DNA from: Lachnotalea glycerini
GTDB lineage: Bacteria; Bacillota; Clostridia; Lachnospirales; Lachnospiraceae
Assembly: GCF_003201285.1 (NCBI RefSeq)
Contig: NZ_QICS01000008.1
Coordinates: 62,001 to 126,000 of the forward strand
Reading direction: 5' to 3'
Length of the DNA: 64,000 nucleotides
Part shown: one piece after another, positions 27,346-38,000 of the stretch
Layout: each line of letters begins with the position of its first letter
Position numbering within the stretch: position 1 is the stretch's first letter
Made by a program: the position numbers and the translations under genes
The notes under the pieces: generated by a model
Seen by the model: the letters and a program-made list of their open reading frames with translations, nothing else
Database searches by the model: none
What the model was told of the DNA's origin: nothing

Positions 27346-27438
27346 TATAGGATAGACTTCTTAAAGTAGGGAGATTAAGTTGTTGCAACGTTGATGATAA
27401 ACAGTTAATATTATAATAGATAAGGCAGGAGAGTTGAG

Positions 27439-29784
27439 ATGAATAAAGATGATAACAATATAAAAATTTCTGTTCGTAATCTTGTTGAGTTTATTCTTCG
27501 AAGCGGTGATATAGACAATCGTCAGGGAAGCAAAAATGATAAGGATGCTATGCAGGCTGGAAGTAAAATGCATCGAAAAATACAAAAACAGATGGGATCG
27601 GAATATCATGCGGAATATCCTCTTAAATTACAAATTGAAAAGCCAGATTTTTTTATTACAATTGAAGGCCGTGCTGATGGAATTATTATAGAAGAATCCA
27701 AAATTACAATCGACGAAATAAAGGGAGTCTACTTTGATTTAGATTATCTGAATGCACCAATTGAAGTTCATAGAGCGCAAGCAATGTGCTATGGCTATAT
27801 TTATAGTAAGCAGGAAGGGTTGAATCTGATTCATATTCAGCTTACCTATTGTAATTTAGATAACGAGCAGAAAAAATATTTTAATGAAGCTATAGAATTT
27901 GATCGTCTTGAGATGTGGTTTCAAAAATTAATTCAGGAATATTACAAATGGGCTAGGTTTCAATATGAGTGGAAGATTAAAAGAAATGATTCCATTAAAC
28001 CACTTGAATTTCCTTTTTCCTATCGAGAAGGTCAAAGAGATTTGGCTGCATCTGTTTACAAAACAATTAATCGCAGGAGACGTCTCTTTATTCAAGCTCC
28101 AACAGGTGTCGGTAAAACTATGTCAACTATTTTTCCTACAGTGAAAGCCATTGGTGAGAGTTTGGGAGAAAAGATATTTTATCTTACTGCAAAGACAATA
28201 ACAAGAACAGTGGCTCAAGAGGCCTTTGAGATACTCAAAGAGAAAGGTCTAAGTTTTAAATTAGTGACCTTAACAGCAAAAGAAAAATTATGCTTTTGTG
28301 AGACTACAGAATGCAATCCCATTCATTGCCCATATGCCAAAGGTCATTACGATAGAATTAATGATGCGGTATTTTTGATGCTTACGCAAAAGAATACTTT
28401 CTCCAGAGAGGTCATAGAAGAATATGCTAAAAAGTATCAGGTCTGTCCATTTGAGATGAGTCTTGATGTGTCCTTATGGTGTGATGCCATAATATGCGAT
28501 TACAATTACGTATTTGATCCAAACGTAGCCTTAAAAAGATTTTTTTCAGAGGGAGCGAAGGGAGAATACTTGTTTTTAGTGGATGAAGCACACAATTTAG
28601 TAGAGCGTGGCAGAGAAATGTATAGTGCATTTTTATATAAGGAGGACTTTCTTCGATTAAAGAATGAAGTCAAATTTTATAGCAGAAAGCTTGAAAAAAA
28701 TCTTGAAAAATGTAATAAGAATCTTCTTGAATTAAAAAGAGAGTGTGAAACTTATCAAGTGATAGACAGTATAGGAGCGTTTGTACTGAATTTAATGTCA
28801 TTGGCATCTGAGATTGAAAAATTTCTTGAGGAAAATGATGAGAAGGATATCCGGGATAAAGTGCTTGAATTTTATTTTCAAGTCAGACACTTTTTAAGCA
28901 TGTATGAGCGTTTGGATGATAATTATGTTATCTATACCGAGCATGATCAGACAGGGCAATTTAAAATTAAATTATTCTGTATTAATCCATCCGTAAATTT
29001 AATAGACTGCTTAAATAAGGGTAACAGTACAATATTTTTTTCGGCTACCTTATTACCTATTTCGTATTATAAAGAGCTTTTAAGCGGAGATTTAGAAGAC
29101 TATGCAGTTTATGCGAACTCTCCTTTTAAAGAAGAAAATAGATTAATTCTAATTGGAAACGATGTAAGCAGTAAATACACAAGAAGAAATCATTTGGAAT
29201 ATAAGAAAACAGCAGAGTATATTAAAAGTGTAATTGAATGTAAGAAAGGTAACTATATGGTGTTTTTTCCATCCTATAGCTATATGAGAGAGGTATATCA
29301 TTATATACATTCACTCAATGTAAACTGTATTTGTCAAAAGCAGGGAATGAACGAGGAAGAAAGAGAGGAGTTTTTAAGCTATTTCATGAATCATCCATCA
29401 GGTGAAATCGTTGGTTTATGCGTTATGGGAGGAATCTTTAGCGAGGGAATCGATTTAAAAAGAGATTATTTAATAGGTGCTTTGATTGTTGGTACAGGGT
29501 TACCCCAAATTTCCTATGAAAAGGAAATACTCAAAAATTATTATGATGCAAAAAATGAGAATGGCTTTGATTATGCCTATCGTTATCCGGGTATGAATAA
29601 GGTATTGCAGGCAGCCGGACGTGTTATTAGGACGAGTGATGATAAGGGTATCATATTGCTTTTGGATGAACGGTTTAATTCAAGGCAATACAAAGAGCTG
29701 TTTCCAAGAGAATGGAAACAGCCCCCATTATGTTCAATCTCAAATGTGAATCAACAAATAGAAGCATTCTGGAACAGAAGCTAG
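27439..29784 (+). CDS. PD-(D/E)XK nuclease fused to XPD/DinG-like Fe-S helicase
   Basis: A 781-residue DNA repair-type enzyme. Residues 1-180 look like a Cas4/RecB-type PD-(D/E)XK nuclease: GRAD (Asp80) and IDEIK (Glu93, Lys95), with a later QAMCYGYIY helix. The helicase follows: FSYREGQRD, Walker A APTGVGKT (220-227), a cluster of Cys285, 287, 292, 297 and 336 that could bind a 4Fe-4S cluster as in XPD, DEAH (382-385), and C-terminal motif QAAGRVIR. The nuclease lacks the four Cas4 cysteines. The stop overlaps the convergent LysR stop. Confidence 0.85.
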   Translation: MNKDDNNIKISVRNLVEFILRSGDIDNRQGSKNDKDAMQAGSKMHRKIQKQMGSEYHAEYPLKLQIEKPDFFITIEGRADGIIIEESKITIDEIKGVYFDLDYLNAPIEVHRAQAMCYGYIYSKQEGLNLIHIQLTYCNLDNEQKKYFNEAIEFDRLEMWFQKLIQEYYKWARFQYEWKIKRNDSIKPLEFPFSYREGQRDLAASVYKTINRRRRLFIQAPTGVGKTMSTIFPTVKAIGESLGEKIFYLTAKTITRTVAQEAFEILKEKGLSFKLVTLTAKEKLCFCETTECNPIHCPYAKGHYDRINDAVFLMLTQKNTFSREVIEEYAKKYQVCPFEMSLDVSLWCDAIICDYNYVFDPNVALKRFFSEGAKGEYLFLVDEAHNLVERGREMYSAFLYKEDFLRLKNEVKFYSRKLEKNLEKCNKNLLELKRECETYQVIDSIGAFVLNLMSLASEIEKFLEENDEKDIRDKVLEFYFQVRHFLSMYERLDDNYVIYTEHDQTGQFKIKLFCINPSVNLIDCLNKGNSTIFFSATLLPISYYKELLSGDLEDYAVYANSPFKEENRLILIGNDVSSKYTRRNHLEYKKTAEYIKSVIECKKGNYMVFFPSYSYMREVYHYIHSLNVNCICQKQGMNEEEREEFLSYFMNHPSGEIVGLCVMGGIFSEGIDLKRDYLIGALIVGTGLPQISYEKEILKNYYDAKNENGFDYAYRYPGMNKVLQAAGRVIRTSDDKGIILLLDERFNSRQYKELFPREWKQPPLCSISNVNQQIEAFWNRS

Positions 29785-30656
29785 AAATAGCCTATAAATT
29801 TCTCGGCGGCCTGTGAAACAGGTAAATGCTGATTGTGCACTACAACAATTTGTCGTTTCGGTAAAACCTCCTCCAAATCTACAATATATAAATCACTGGA
29901 ATCGACAGGAACACAATAATCGGGAATAAAAGCAATTCCAAGCCCGATTATCGCCAAATCTATCAGTAAATCATTACTGCTTAACTCAATTTCAGGAACT
30001 AAATCAAGCTGATGCTGTTGAAAGATATGATGAACAAATTCGCTCGTTGTACTATTTCTGTCGAGCATTAAAATGGGATGTTTTTGCAGCTCATGTAGGG
30101 TAACCTTTTTGTTGTCCAAATTAAAATATTTCTTGTTAGCTATGAAAACATCGCCAAAATCCTTAATTACTTTAATTTGATTGGTGTTATTTAGCTGCGA
30201 GTTCGGAAAGTTGGTTACGATAAGATCAACCTGTCCGCTCTCTAGCAAATCAACACATTTGATGGAAGTCTGATTGGTTACTTTGATATGAACATTAGGG
30301 TATTCCTTGTGAAAACGATTCAGATATGGAACGAGGAAATAGCGGCAAATTGTATCACTGGCACCAATTCTTAGCTGACCACCTCCAAGTGTATTGGCTT
30401 CTAGTATCTGAGCCTCTCCCCGTTTAATCAGGTTCATGGCAGGCTCAATATGTCTTAATAAAATTTCGCCTTCCTGAGTGAGCTGTACTCGTTTGGTACT
30501 TCTTATAAATAGAGATTGATTCAGTTTTTTTTCCAAAACCTTAATGGATTGACTGACAGCTGACTGAGAAATATATAATTGCTTTGAAGCTTCTGAAAAG
30601 CTTAAGGAAATAGCGACAAAATAAAACACCTTGTATAATTCATAGTTTATATCCAC
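29781..30656 (-). CDS. LysR-family transcriptional regulator
   Basis: The 291-residue protein has an N-terminal winged HTH (SFSEASKQLYISQSAVSQSIKVLEKKLN) and a periplasmic-binding-like effector domain. The start is GTG 30656 behind AAGGAGG. It diverges from the ABC importer operon, the usual position for a LysR regulator and its target, so control of the importer is likely. Its stop shares CTAG with the helicase stop and leaves no room for a terminator. Confidence 0.9.
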   Translation of the reverse strand: MDINYELYKVFYFVAISLSFSEASKQLYISQSAVSQSIKVLEKKLNQSLFIRSTKRVQLTQEGEILLRHIEPAMNLIKRGEAQILEANTLGGGQLRIGASDTICRYFLVPYLNRFHKEYPNVHIKVTNQTSIKCVDLLESGQVDLIVTNFPNSQLNNTNQIKVIKDFGDVFIANKKYFNLDNKKVTLHELQKHPILMLDRNSTTSEFVHHIFQQHQLDLVPEIELSSNDLLIDLAIIGLGIAFIPDYCVPVDSSDLYIVDLEEVLPKRQIVVVHNQHLPVSQAAEKFIGYF

Positions 30657-30778
30657 AATAAGTCCTCCTTATAAATACTAGACTCATTATAACATATTAT
30701 AAAATAATTTACCAATAAAACGAAAAGTATCATAAAAAAGAATGGCATAAATTTACGTTGTTTTAAGAGATTCTTAGC

Positions 30779-30856
30779 TTGACGTAGAGAAAAAATTGTA
30801 GTATATTTTCAATAGTACAGTTTAACAAATTAAAGTGTTGCGCTTTAGACTGTTAA
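30779..30856 (+). promoter_or_regulatory. Promoter and leader hairpin of the ABC importer operon
   Basis: TTGACG (30779-30784), 17 bases, TATATT (30802-30807). The leader then holds TTTAACA and TTAAAG facing CTTTA and TGTTAAA, an imperfect inverted repeat that could be an operator or a hairpin. Confidence 0.65.
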
Positions 30857-30885
30857 ATAAAAAGGGTTAGGAGAAGGATAAAATT

Positions 30886-31932
30886 ATGAAAAAGAAAATC
30901 TTATCACTTACATTAGCTTTGGCACTTGCAACATCTTTAGCCGCTTGCAATTCAAGCAACACAGCTAAAGATTCCGCTTCCACAGCAGATACAACACAAA
31001 ATGAAGACACTGCATCTGAAGGAAAAACAGAAGAGGTAACAGACGACACCGTTTATAATATTGGTGTATGTCAGTTGGTTCAGCATGATGCATTAGATGC
31101 AGCATATAATGGTTTTGTTGATGGATTAAAGGAAGCAGGAATCGAAGAAGGTAAAAATCTGAAAATAGATTATCAAAATGCGCAAGGTGAACAGGCAAAC
31201 TGTGCAACGATTGCTTCGAAGCTTGTAAATGATCAGGATGATTTAATATTGGCGATTGCAACACCAGCAGCACAGGCATGTGCAAATGCAACCTCCGATA
31301 TTCCAATCGTTGTCACAGCAGTAACAGATCCGGCAGAATCAGGGTTAGTTAAGAGTAATGATACACCTGGAACAAATGTAACAGGTACTTCTGATTTGAA
31401 TCCAATCGACGAACAAATGGATTTATTATTAAAGCTGGTTCCCGATGCAAAGAAAGTAGCTGTGTTATATTGTTCCAGTGAGACAAATTCTAAAATTCAG
31501 GCTGAAATGGCAAAAACAGCTGGAGAAGCACTCGGGCTTGAGGTTATAGATGCGACCGTATCTAATTCAAATGAAATTCAGCAGGTAGTACAGTCCTTAG
31601 TAGGTAAGGTATCTGCCATTTATGCACCTACTGATAATATGATTGCAGCAGGTATGGCAACTGTTGCTATGGTTGCAAATGAAAATAATCTTCCCGTCAT
31701 ATGTGGAGAATCAGGAATGGTTGAGGCAGGTGGTCTTGCTACTTATGGTATTGATTATTATGAATTAGGTAAATTATCAGGAGCTCAAGCAGCTAAAATT
31801 TTAAAAGGTGAAGAAAAACCTGCTGATATGCCGATTGAATATTTGGATGCTACAAAGCTTCAGGTAAGCGTAAATGAAGAAGTTGCAAAGCAACTTGGAA
31901 TTGAAATTCCGGCCGATTTAGTAACAAAATAA
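30886..31932 (+). CDS. ABC transporter substrate-binding lipoprotein (PF04392 type)
   Basis: A 348-residue surface lipoprotein: signal peptide with lipobox SLAAC (Cys24), a Ser/Thr-rich linker, then a two-lobe binding domain with TVYNIGVCQLVQHDALDAA, IPIVVTAVTDP and YYELGKLSGAQAAKIL. It belongs to the family that includes TrpX and BMP-like binding proteins. It is first of a three-gene importer operon. Its ligand (for example an aromatic amino acid or nucleoside-like compound) cannot be told; no T-box is seen upstream. Confidence 0.9.
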   Translation: MKKKILSLTLALALATSLAACNSSNTAKDSASTADTTQNEDTASEGKTEEVTDDTVYNIGVCQLVQHDALDAAYNGFVDGLKEAGIEEGKNLKIDYQNAQGEQANCATIASKLVNDQDDLILAIATPAAQACANATSDIPIVVTAVTDPAESGLVKSNDTPGTNVTGTSDLNPIDEQMDLLLKLVPDAKKVAVLYCSSETNSKIQAEMAKTAGEALGLEVIDATVSNSNEIQQVVQSLVGKVSAIYAPTDNMIAAGMATVAMVANENNLPVICGESGMVEAGGLATYGIDYYELGKLSGAQAAKILKGEEKPADMPIEYLDATKLQVSVNEEVAKQLGIEIPADLVTK

Positions 31933-32027
31933 TCAACTAAGGAAATTAAGCTTATATTTTGAACAAGCTTATGAAAGAATAATCATATATGATGAAAAAC
32001 TATGGAATTATAATTCTTTGTTTCATC

Positions 32028-32060
32028 GTATTAGGACAGACAATCAGTCTGTCCTAATAC
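32028..32060 (+). repeat. Perfect 14-bp hairpin between binding-protein and permease genes
   Basis: GTATTAGGACAGAC and GTCTGTCCTAATAC flank a five-base loop. No T run follows, so it probably protects the 3' end of the binding-protein message within the operon. Confidence 0.8.
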
Positions 32061-32098
32061 ACTTTCTAAGTAAAATCACTTTCAGGAGGAAAAGTTAT

Positions 32099-33070
32099 AT
32101 GAGTATATTAATCACACTGTTATGGGCGGCTCATTCAGCAGCTTCTCAAGGTGTTTTGTGGGGAATTATGGGGCTTGGTGTGTATATTACATTTCGAGTG
32201 TTGGATTTTCCAGACATGACTTGTGATGGCAGCTTTGCACTTGGTGGATGTGTTAGTGCAGTGTTAGCCGTAAATGCTGGATGGAATCCATATCTCACAC
32301 TTGTTATAGCAGTACTTGCAGGAGGAATATCAGGTGCCATTACAGCTTTATTACACAATAAATGTAAAATACCGGCAATTCTTTCCGGAATTCTTACTAT
32401 GACAGCACTTTATTCTATTAACAGCAGAATTATGGGACAGGCAAATATACCATTAATCGGAACGGATACAATAGTAAGCTTAATTAAGGATATCCTTCCG
32501 ACATTTCTTGAAAGCATTCCTAATTTTACAGTTTGGGTTACTTTGGTAATAGGCTTTATTTTTTCTGCCTTGGCAGTTATTTTTATGTACTGGCTTTTTG
32601 GAACTGAAATAGGCTGTGCTATAAGGGCAACGGGAAATAATGAGGATATGGTTCGGGCGTTGGGAGAAAATACTGACAAGATGAAAACGTATGGTCTTGT
32701 AATCGGAAATGGTCTTGTTGCCCTTTCCGGAGCGCTTGTAGCACAAAGTCAAGGGTATGCCGATGTGGGTATGGGAGTTGGTACAATTGTAGTTGGTCTT
32801 GCATCCATTGTAATAGGTGAGGTAGTAATGGGAAGAGCAAGAACCTTTAAATTTCGTTTGATTTCTATTATTTTAGGTTCTGTGATCTATCGCGTTATTA
32901 TTGCTTTTGTTCTTTGGATGGGTCTGAAATCAACCGATTTGAAATTATTGACGGCACTCGTGGTTTCGGCGGCTTTAACAATTCCTAAGTTATTGCCCGC
33001 AAAAGCAACTATGGCAGCGAAAGAGGAATTATTTGAAGAGGAAGGAGGAAGCTTTGATGTTAAACATTAG
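32099..33070 (+). CDS. ABC transporter permease (BPD_transp_2 type)
   Basis: A 323-residue inner-membrane permease with about nine hydrophobic segments. ATG 32099 follows AGGAGG; an upstream in-frame start at 32018 would place the 32028-32060 hairpin inside the coding region and is rejected. It has the family features FRVLDFPDMTCDGSFALGG near the N-terminus and the EAA-like loop GNNEDMVRALGENTDKMK. It pairs with the binding protein and ATPase on either side. Confidence 0.92.
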   Translation: MSILITLLWAAHSAASQGVLWGIMGLGVYITFRVLDFPDMTCDGSFALGGCVSAVLAVNAGWNPYLTLVIAVLAGGISGAITALLHNKCKIPAILSGILTMTALYSINSRIMGQANIPLIGTDTIVSLIKDILPTFLESIPNFTVWVTLVIGFIFSALAVIFMYWLFGTEIGCAIRATGNNEDMVRALGENTDKMKTYGLVIGNGLVALSGALVAQSQGYADVGMGVGTIVVGLASIVIGEVVMGRARTFKFRLISIILGSVIYRVIIAFVLWMGLKSTDLKLLTALVVSAALTIPKLLPAKATMAAKEELFEEEGGSFDVKH

Positions 33071-33854
33071 TAATGTCTACAAAACCTTTAATGCAGGAAC
33101 AATAAATGAGAAAAAAGCCTTGAATGGAGTAAACCTTCATTTGGAGCCTCAGGATTTTGTAACCGTAATCGGGGGAAATGGAGCAGGAAAATCTACAATA
33201 CTAAATATGATAGCAGGGGTATATTCAATTGACAAAGGCTCTATTGTGTTGGATGGAATCGAGCTTACTTACTTACCGGAGCATAGACGAGCCAATTATT
33301 TAGGCAGAGTTTTTCAAGATCCAATGAAAGGAACAGCCGCCAACATGGAGATTCAGGAAAATCTTGCAATAGCCTACAGACGGGGGAAAAAGAGAGGTTT
33401 TAGCTGGGGAATCACCAAGGAGGAAAAGGAACAATTTCATGAAGAACTAAAGGTATTAGGTCTTGGCTTGGAAAATCGGATGACTTCAAAGGTTGGGCTT
33501 TTATCAGGGGGTCAAAGACAGGCTTTGACGCTTTTAATGGCTACGCTGCAAAAGCCAAAAGTGCTCCTGCTGGATGAGCATACAGCGGCTCTTGATCCCA
33601 AAACGGCAAGAAATGTATTAACTTTGACAAATGAAATTATTCAGGCTGATAAGCTTACGGCAATTATGATTACACATAATATGAAAGATGCTATTAAATA
33701 TGGAAACAGGCTTATAATGATGCACGAAGGCAGTGTGGTTTATGATATAGCAGGAGAAGAAAAGAAGAATCTTAAAGTATCTGATTTGCTTGCTAAATTT
33801 GAACAGGCAAGCGGAGGGGAATTTGCTAACGACAGAATGATGCTGGCAAATTGA
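33057..33854 (+). CDS. ABC transporter ATP-binding protein
   Basis: The ATPase subunit of the importer, 265 residues: Walker A GGNGAGKST, signature LSGGQRQAL, Walker B VLLLDEHTAALD, and switch His in ITHNM. ATG 33057 follows AAGGAGG and overlaps the permease end by 14 bases. The Walker B continues DEHT rather than DEPT, as in this importer family. Confidence 0.93.
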   Translation: MLNISNVYKTFNAGTINEKKALNGVNLHLEPQDFVTVIGGNGAGKSTILNMIAGVYSIDKGSIVLDGIELTYLPEHRRANYLGRVFQDPMKGTAANMEIQENLAIAYRRGKKRGFSWGITKEEKEQFHEELKVLGLGLENRMTSKVGLLSGGQRQALTLLMATLQKPKVLLLDEHTAALDPKTARNVLTLTNEIIQADKLTAIMITHNMKDAIKYGNRLIMMHEGSVVYDIAGEEKKNLKVSDLLAKFEQASGGEFANDRMMLAN

Positions 33855-33894
33855 CATAACAGTTATGTTGTACTAAAATATTGGATGTAGTGAG

Positions 33895-33922
33895 GGCACT
33901 CAGTTAATTGAGTGTCTTTTTT
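33895..33922 (+). terminator. Rho-independent terminator of the ABC importer operon
   Basis: GGCACTCA and TGAGTGTC with a six-base loop, then six T residues that merge into the next repeat arm. Confidence 0.85.
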
Positions 33923-34008
33923 ATTTCATAGAAAAGACCTTGTTATGGTAACGTATAAAAGTATTGATTTCTCGTATGAAATAAAAACACAATGCGCACG
34001 AAAGCAAA
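33917..34008 (+). repeat. Copy of the terminator-linked repeat (left half)
   Basis: TTTTTTATTTCATAGAAAAG and TCGTATGAAATAAAAACACA form the hairpin arms, followed by the core start ATGCGCACGAAAGCAA; the right half is missing. The element begins on the poly-T of the terminator. Confidence 0.75.
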
Positions 34009-34127
34009 AATAAAATCTCCCCTTGTCAACTAGAACGAAATAGGATATAAATAATAAGAAGATTACATGAATGCAGGGGATAAAATTACTTAATAGGGGA
34101 TATCTCAAATAGTAAGGGAGCACATGA

Positions 34128-34820
34128 ATGAATAAAGTAAACTATTGTGTAGCAATTCTTGGTTCGATTGCATGTATTATTATTTTATTTTTAACCAGCT
34201 TTAAATTTGTATTATATAGTGACATTGGATTTTATGAGAAAGAATATACGAAATACGGAGTACTTGAAGAGGTCAAGATGGATATGCAGGATGTACTGTA
34301 TGTAACACAGGAAATGATGAATTATCTGATTGACAAAAGAGATAATTTAGTAGTAGAAACTGTTGTAGATGGGCAGCAAAGTGAATTCTTTAATGAGAGA
34401 GAAAAGCTTCATATGCAGGATGTTAAGAACCTGTTTATGGCTGGACTTATGATTAGAAGAATTGCATTTGCTACATTAATACTTTCAATTCTTATATTAA
34501 TATTTAGAAAAGCAGACTTAAAACGCATAATCTCTAGAGCCTTTCAAATTGCTACTCTAATAGTCGGGGCTATAACAGGCGTGGCAGCATTTTATATTTC
34601 TAGAAATTTTATTGAAGTTTTTTTAAAATTTCATTATTTGTTTTTTGATAATGATTATTGGATATTAAATCCAAAAACGGATTTAATGATTAATATTTTG
34701 CCGGAAGGTTTTTTCTATGATACAATTAAGTCAATTGGTATTATGTTTGGATGTCTCTTAGGAATATTATTGTTGATTACAGTAATATTGGATATGGTAA
34801 GACAACGCCGGAAACAGTGA
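34128..34820 (+). CDS. TIGR01906/DUF1461 integral membrane protein
   Basis: A 230-residue membrane protein with about four helices (N-terminal, 105-125, 135-155, 200-225). Family signatures are FFNEREKLHMQDVKNLF in the outer loop and FHYLFFDNDYWILNP then ILPEGFF before the last helix. Members are common in Firmicutes and of unknown function. It stands alone; 100 bases upstream is the repeat relic. Confidence 0.85.
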   Translation: MNKVNYCVAILGSIACIIILFLTSFKFVLYSDIGFYEKEYTKYGVLEEVKMDMQDVLYVTQEMMNYLIDKRDNLVVETVVDGQQSEFFNEREKLHMQDVKNLFMAGLMIRRIAFATLILSILILIFRKADLKRIISRAFQIATLIVGAITGVAAFYISRNFIEVFLKFHYLFFDNDYWILNPKTDLMINILPEGFFYDTIKSIGIMFGCLLGILLLITVILDMVRQRRKQ

Positions 34821-34865
34821 AGCAAGAATCTTAAATAAATTTCATTTGATAAGAACAGATTATAA

Positions 34866-34911
34866 ATGCCATAAGATATATTAATTTTATTAATGATATG
34901 TCTTATGGTAT
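34866..34911 (+). terminator. Long hairpin after the DUF1461 gene
   Basis: ATGCCATAAGA and TCTTATGGTAT are inverted arms with more AT pairing inside. The T run is weak, so it may be a terminator or a processing site. No purine riboswitch motif is visible between it and purL. Confidence 0.6.
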
Positions 34912-35033
34912 TATAATGTGAAAGACAGATATTATTTAGTCATACTAATAGTAGCATAATTTATTTGTCATGGTAAGCTGTTATAACATGGATAACAAAT
35001 GGGAAAAGTGAGTGAAGCAATTGGAGGAAACCT

Positions 35034-38000
35034 ATGAGTGTAAAACGTATTTATGTTGAGAAGAAGAAGCCTTACGCTGTAAAGGCAAAAGAATTAAAGG
35101 AAGAAATTGAAAACTATTTAGGAATTAACACGGTTCGTGCAGTTCGTGTTTTAATCCGTTATGATATTGAAAATTTATCTATAGAAACCTATCAAAGGGC
35201 TTGTGCAACTGTATTTTCAGAACCACCGGTTGATTATTTGTATGAAGAAAGCTTTGAAATGGAAGACGATAGTAACGTATTCAGCGTTGAGTACCTCCCG
35301 GGGCAGTTTGATCAAAGAGCTGACTCGGCCGTGCAATGTGTAAAGCTACTCAATGAAGAGGAGCAACCAGAAATTAAAACTGCTGTAACCTACGTAATCA
35401 AGGGTACAATTACAGAGGAAGAATTTCAGAGAATTAAGAACTTTTGTATTAATCCGGTTGATTCCCGAGAAACTGACCTAGCTAAACCAAAAACGTTGGT
35501 GACAGAATTTGAAGAACCGGCAGATGTTATTATATTTGATGGATTTAAGGAAATGGACAAAGAGAAGTTGAAAGAGCTGTATCAGTCTTTAAATCTGGCC
35601 ATGACCTTTAAAGATTTTCTTCACATTCATAAATATTTTAAGGAAGAAGAAAAACGCAATCCTACCATGACTGAAATCAGAGTATTGGATACGTATTGGT
35701 CGGATCATTGCAGACACACTACATTTTCAACTGAACTAAAAGAAGTGTCTTTCACAGAGGGCTATTATAAGGAACCTATTATAAAAACTTATGAGAAGTA
35801 CTTAGCAGACAGAGAAGAACTATTCAAGGGCAGAGAGGATAAATTCGTATGTTTGATGGATTTAGCTTTAATGGCAATGCGAAAGTTGAAAGCAGATGGT
35901 AAACTTCAGGATTTGGAAGAGTCGGATGAAATCAATGCTTGCAGTATAGTTGTTCCTGTTGAGATCGATGGAAAAGAAGAAGAATGGCTCATAAGCTTTA
36001 AGAACGAAACACATAATCACCCAACAGAAATTGAGCCGTTTGGAGGAGCAGCCACCTGTCTTGGAGGAGCAATTCGTGATCCATTGTCAGGACGCTCCTA
36101 CGTATATCAGGCAATGCGAATAACCGGAGCAGCAGATCCAACTATTCCGCTTGATCAGACACTGAAGGGTAAGCTTGCGCAAAGAAAGATTGTAACAAGT
36201 GCAGCAAGTGGTTATAGCTCCTATGGTAATCAAATTGGCTTGGCAACAGGCTATGTCAAGGAAGTCTATCATCCTAATTACGTCGCAAAAAGAATGGAAA
36301 TAGGCGCGGTCATGGGTGCAGCTCCACGAAGAAATGTAATTAGAGAAAATTCGGATCCAGGGGATATTATTATTTTACTTGGCGGAAGAACGGGACGAGA
36401 TGGCTGCGGCGGAGCAACCGGTTCTTCTAAGGTTCATACGGAAGAGTCCATTGAGACTTGTGGTGCGGAGGTTCAAAAAGGAAACGCGCCAACCGAGCGA
36501 AAGATTCAGCGATTGTTTCGACGTGAAGAAGTGAGTAAGCTGATAAAAAAATGTAACGATTTTGGCGCAGGCGGAGTATCAGTTGCAATCGGAGAATTGG
36601 CAGAGGGACTTCATATCTATTTAGATAAGGTACCTAAAAAATATGCAGGTTTAGACGGAACAGAAATCGCAATCTCAGAATCACAGGAAAGAATGGCAGT
36701 TGTTGTAGATCCTATGGATGTTGCAAAATTTTTGAATTATGCAAAAGAAGAAAATCTGGAAGCAATTGAGGTTGCTAAGGTAACCAAGGAGTCTAGACTG
36801 GTTATGCTTTGGAGAGACAAAGAAATAGTTAATATCAACCGGGCATTTTTGGATACCAATGGTGCACATCAAGAAACTAAGGTAGAAATAACGGTTCCAA
36901 AAGAAGACAATAATTATTTTAAGACAGAGAAAGTAACAGATGTTAAGAAAAAATGGCTTACTACCTTAAAGGATTTAAATGTTTGCTCTCAAAAGGGTCT
37001 GGTGGAGATGTTTGATGCATCAATCGGAGCCGGTTCAGTTTTTATGCCCTATGGTGGAAAATATCAGTTGACAAAGACACAGTGTATGATAGCTAAGCTT
37101 CCTGTACTAAAGGGAAAAACGAATACGGTTACTATGATGAGCTATGGTCTGGATCCGTATTTATCCAGTTGGAGTCCTTATCATGGAGCGGTTTATGCTA
37201 TTTTACAGTCTGTTGCTAAAATTGTTGCAGCAGGCGGAGACTTTAAGAAAATTCGATTTACTTTTCAAGAATATTTCAAACGAATGACAGAGGATCCAAA
37301 ACGTTGGGGCGAGCCATTTTCAGCACTGCTTGGAGCATATGATGCCCAAATGGGATTTGGTCTTCCATCAATTGGTGGAAAAGACAGTATGTCAGGTACA
37401 TTTCAGGATATTGATGTACCTCCGACATTGACCTCTTTTGCAGTAGATGTTGCAAACTATCAAGATATCATTACGCCTGAACTTAAAAAGGCAGGAAATA
37501 AGCTAGTTAAATTTACAATTACAAGAGATGAGTATGATATACCAGCATATGAAAAAATTATGAGTCTGTATGATTCAATTCATACTGCAATTCAGGATAA
37601 GGTAATCTTATCAGCCTATGTGGCAGATGCCTACGGTGTGGCTCCGGCTCTTAGTAAAATGGCATTTGGTAATAAATTTGGTGTGAAAATCAACGATAAT
37701 ATAAGCCCAAGCGAATTGTTTGCGGTTGAGATTGGCAATATCATAGCAGAGGTTCCGCAAGAAAAATTAGATAAACTGGCGGGAGATTATGAGATTATTG
37801 GTGAGGTAACAGACAATCATCAGTTCACCTATAAGGATGTTGTTATTACAATTGAAGAAGCGATTAAGGCTTGGACAGGTACTCTTGAAAATGTTTTCCC
37901 TACCTCTTCTAAAGTGGAGCAAACTAAAATTAAGACTGGATTATTTAAAAGTGACAGCATTTATGTGGCAAAGAATAAAATTGCAAAGCCGACCGTATTT

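Noticed and set aside
27194-27388. Minus-strand frame that resembles one at 38791-39012
   Set aside because: The shared peptide comes from the dispersed repeat itself; neither frame has an RBS and both fit better as structured noncoding sequence.
32018-32098. Extended N-terminus of the ABC permease
   Set aside because: It would encode the perfect hairpin at 32028-32060 and lacks an RBS.
30886-33854. Assignment of the importer as a tryptophan (trpXYZ) system
   Set aside because: The protein families agree, but no tryptophan T-box or other substrate clue is present.
34821-35033. Purine riboswitch before purL
   Set aside because: None of the conserved guanine or adenine aptamer loop sequences is visible; only a plain hairpin is present.
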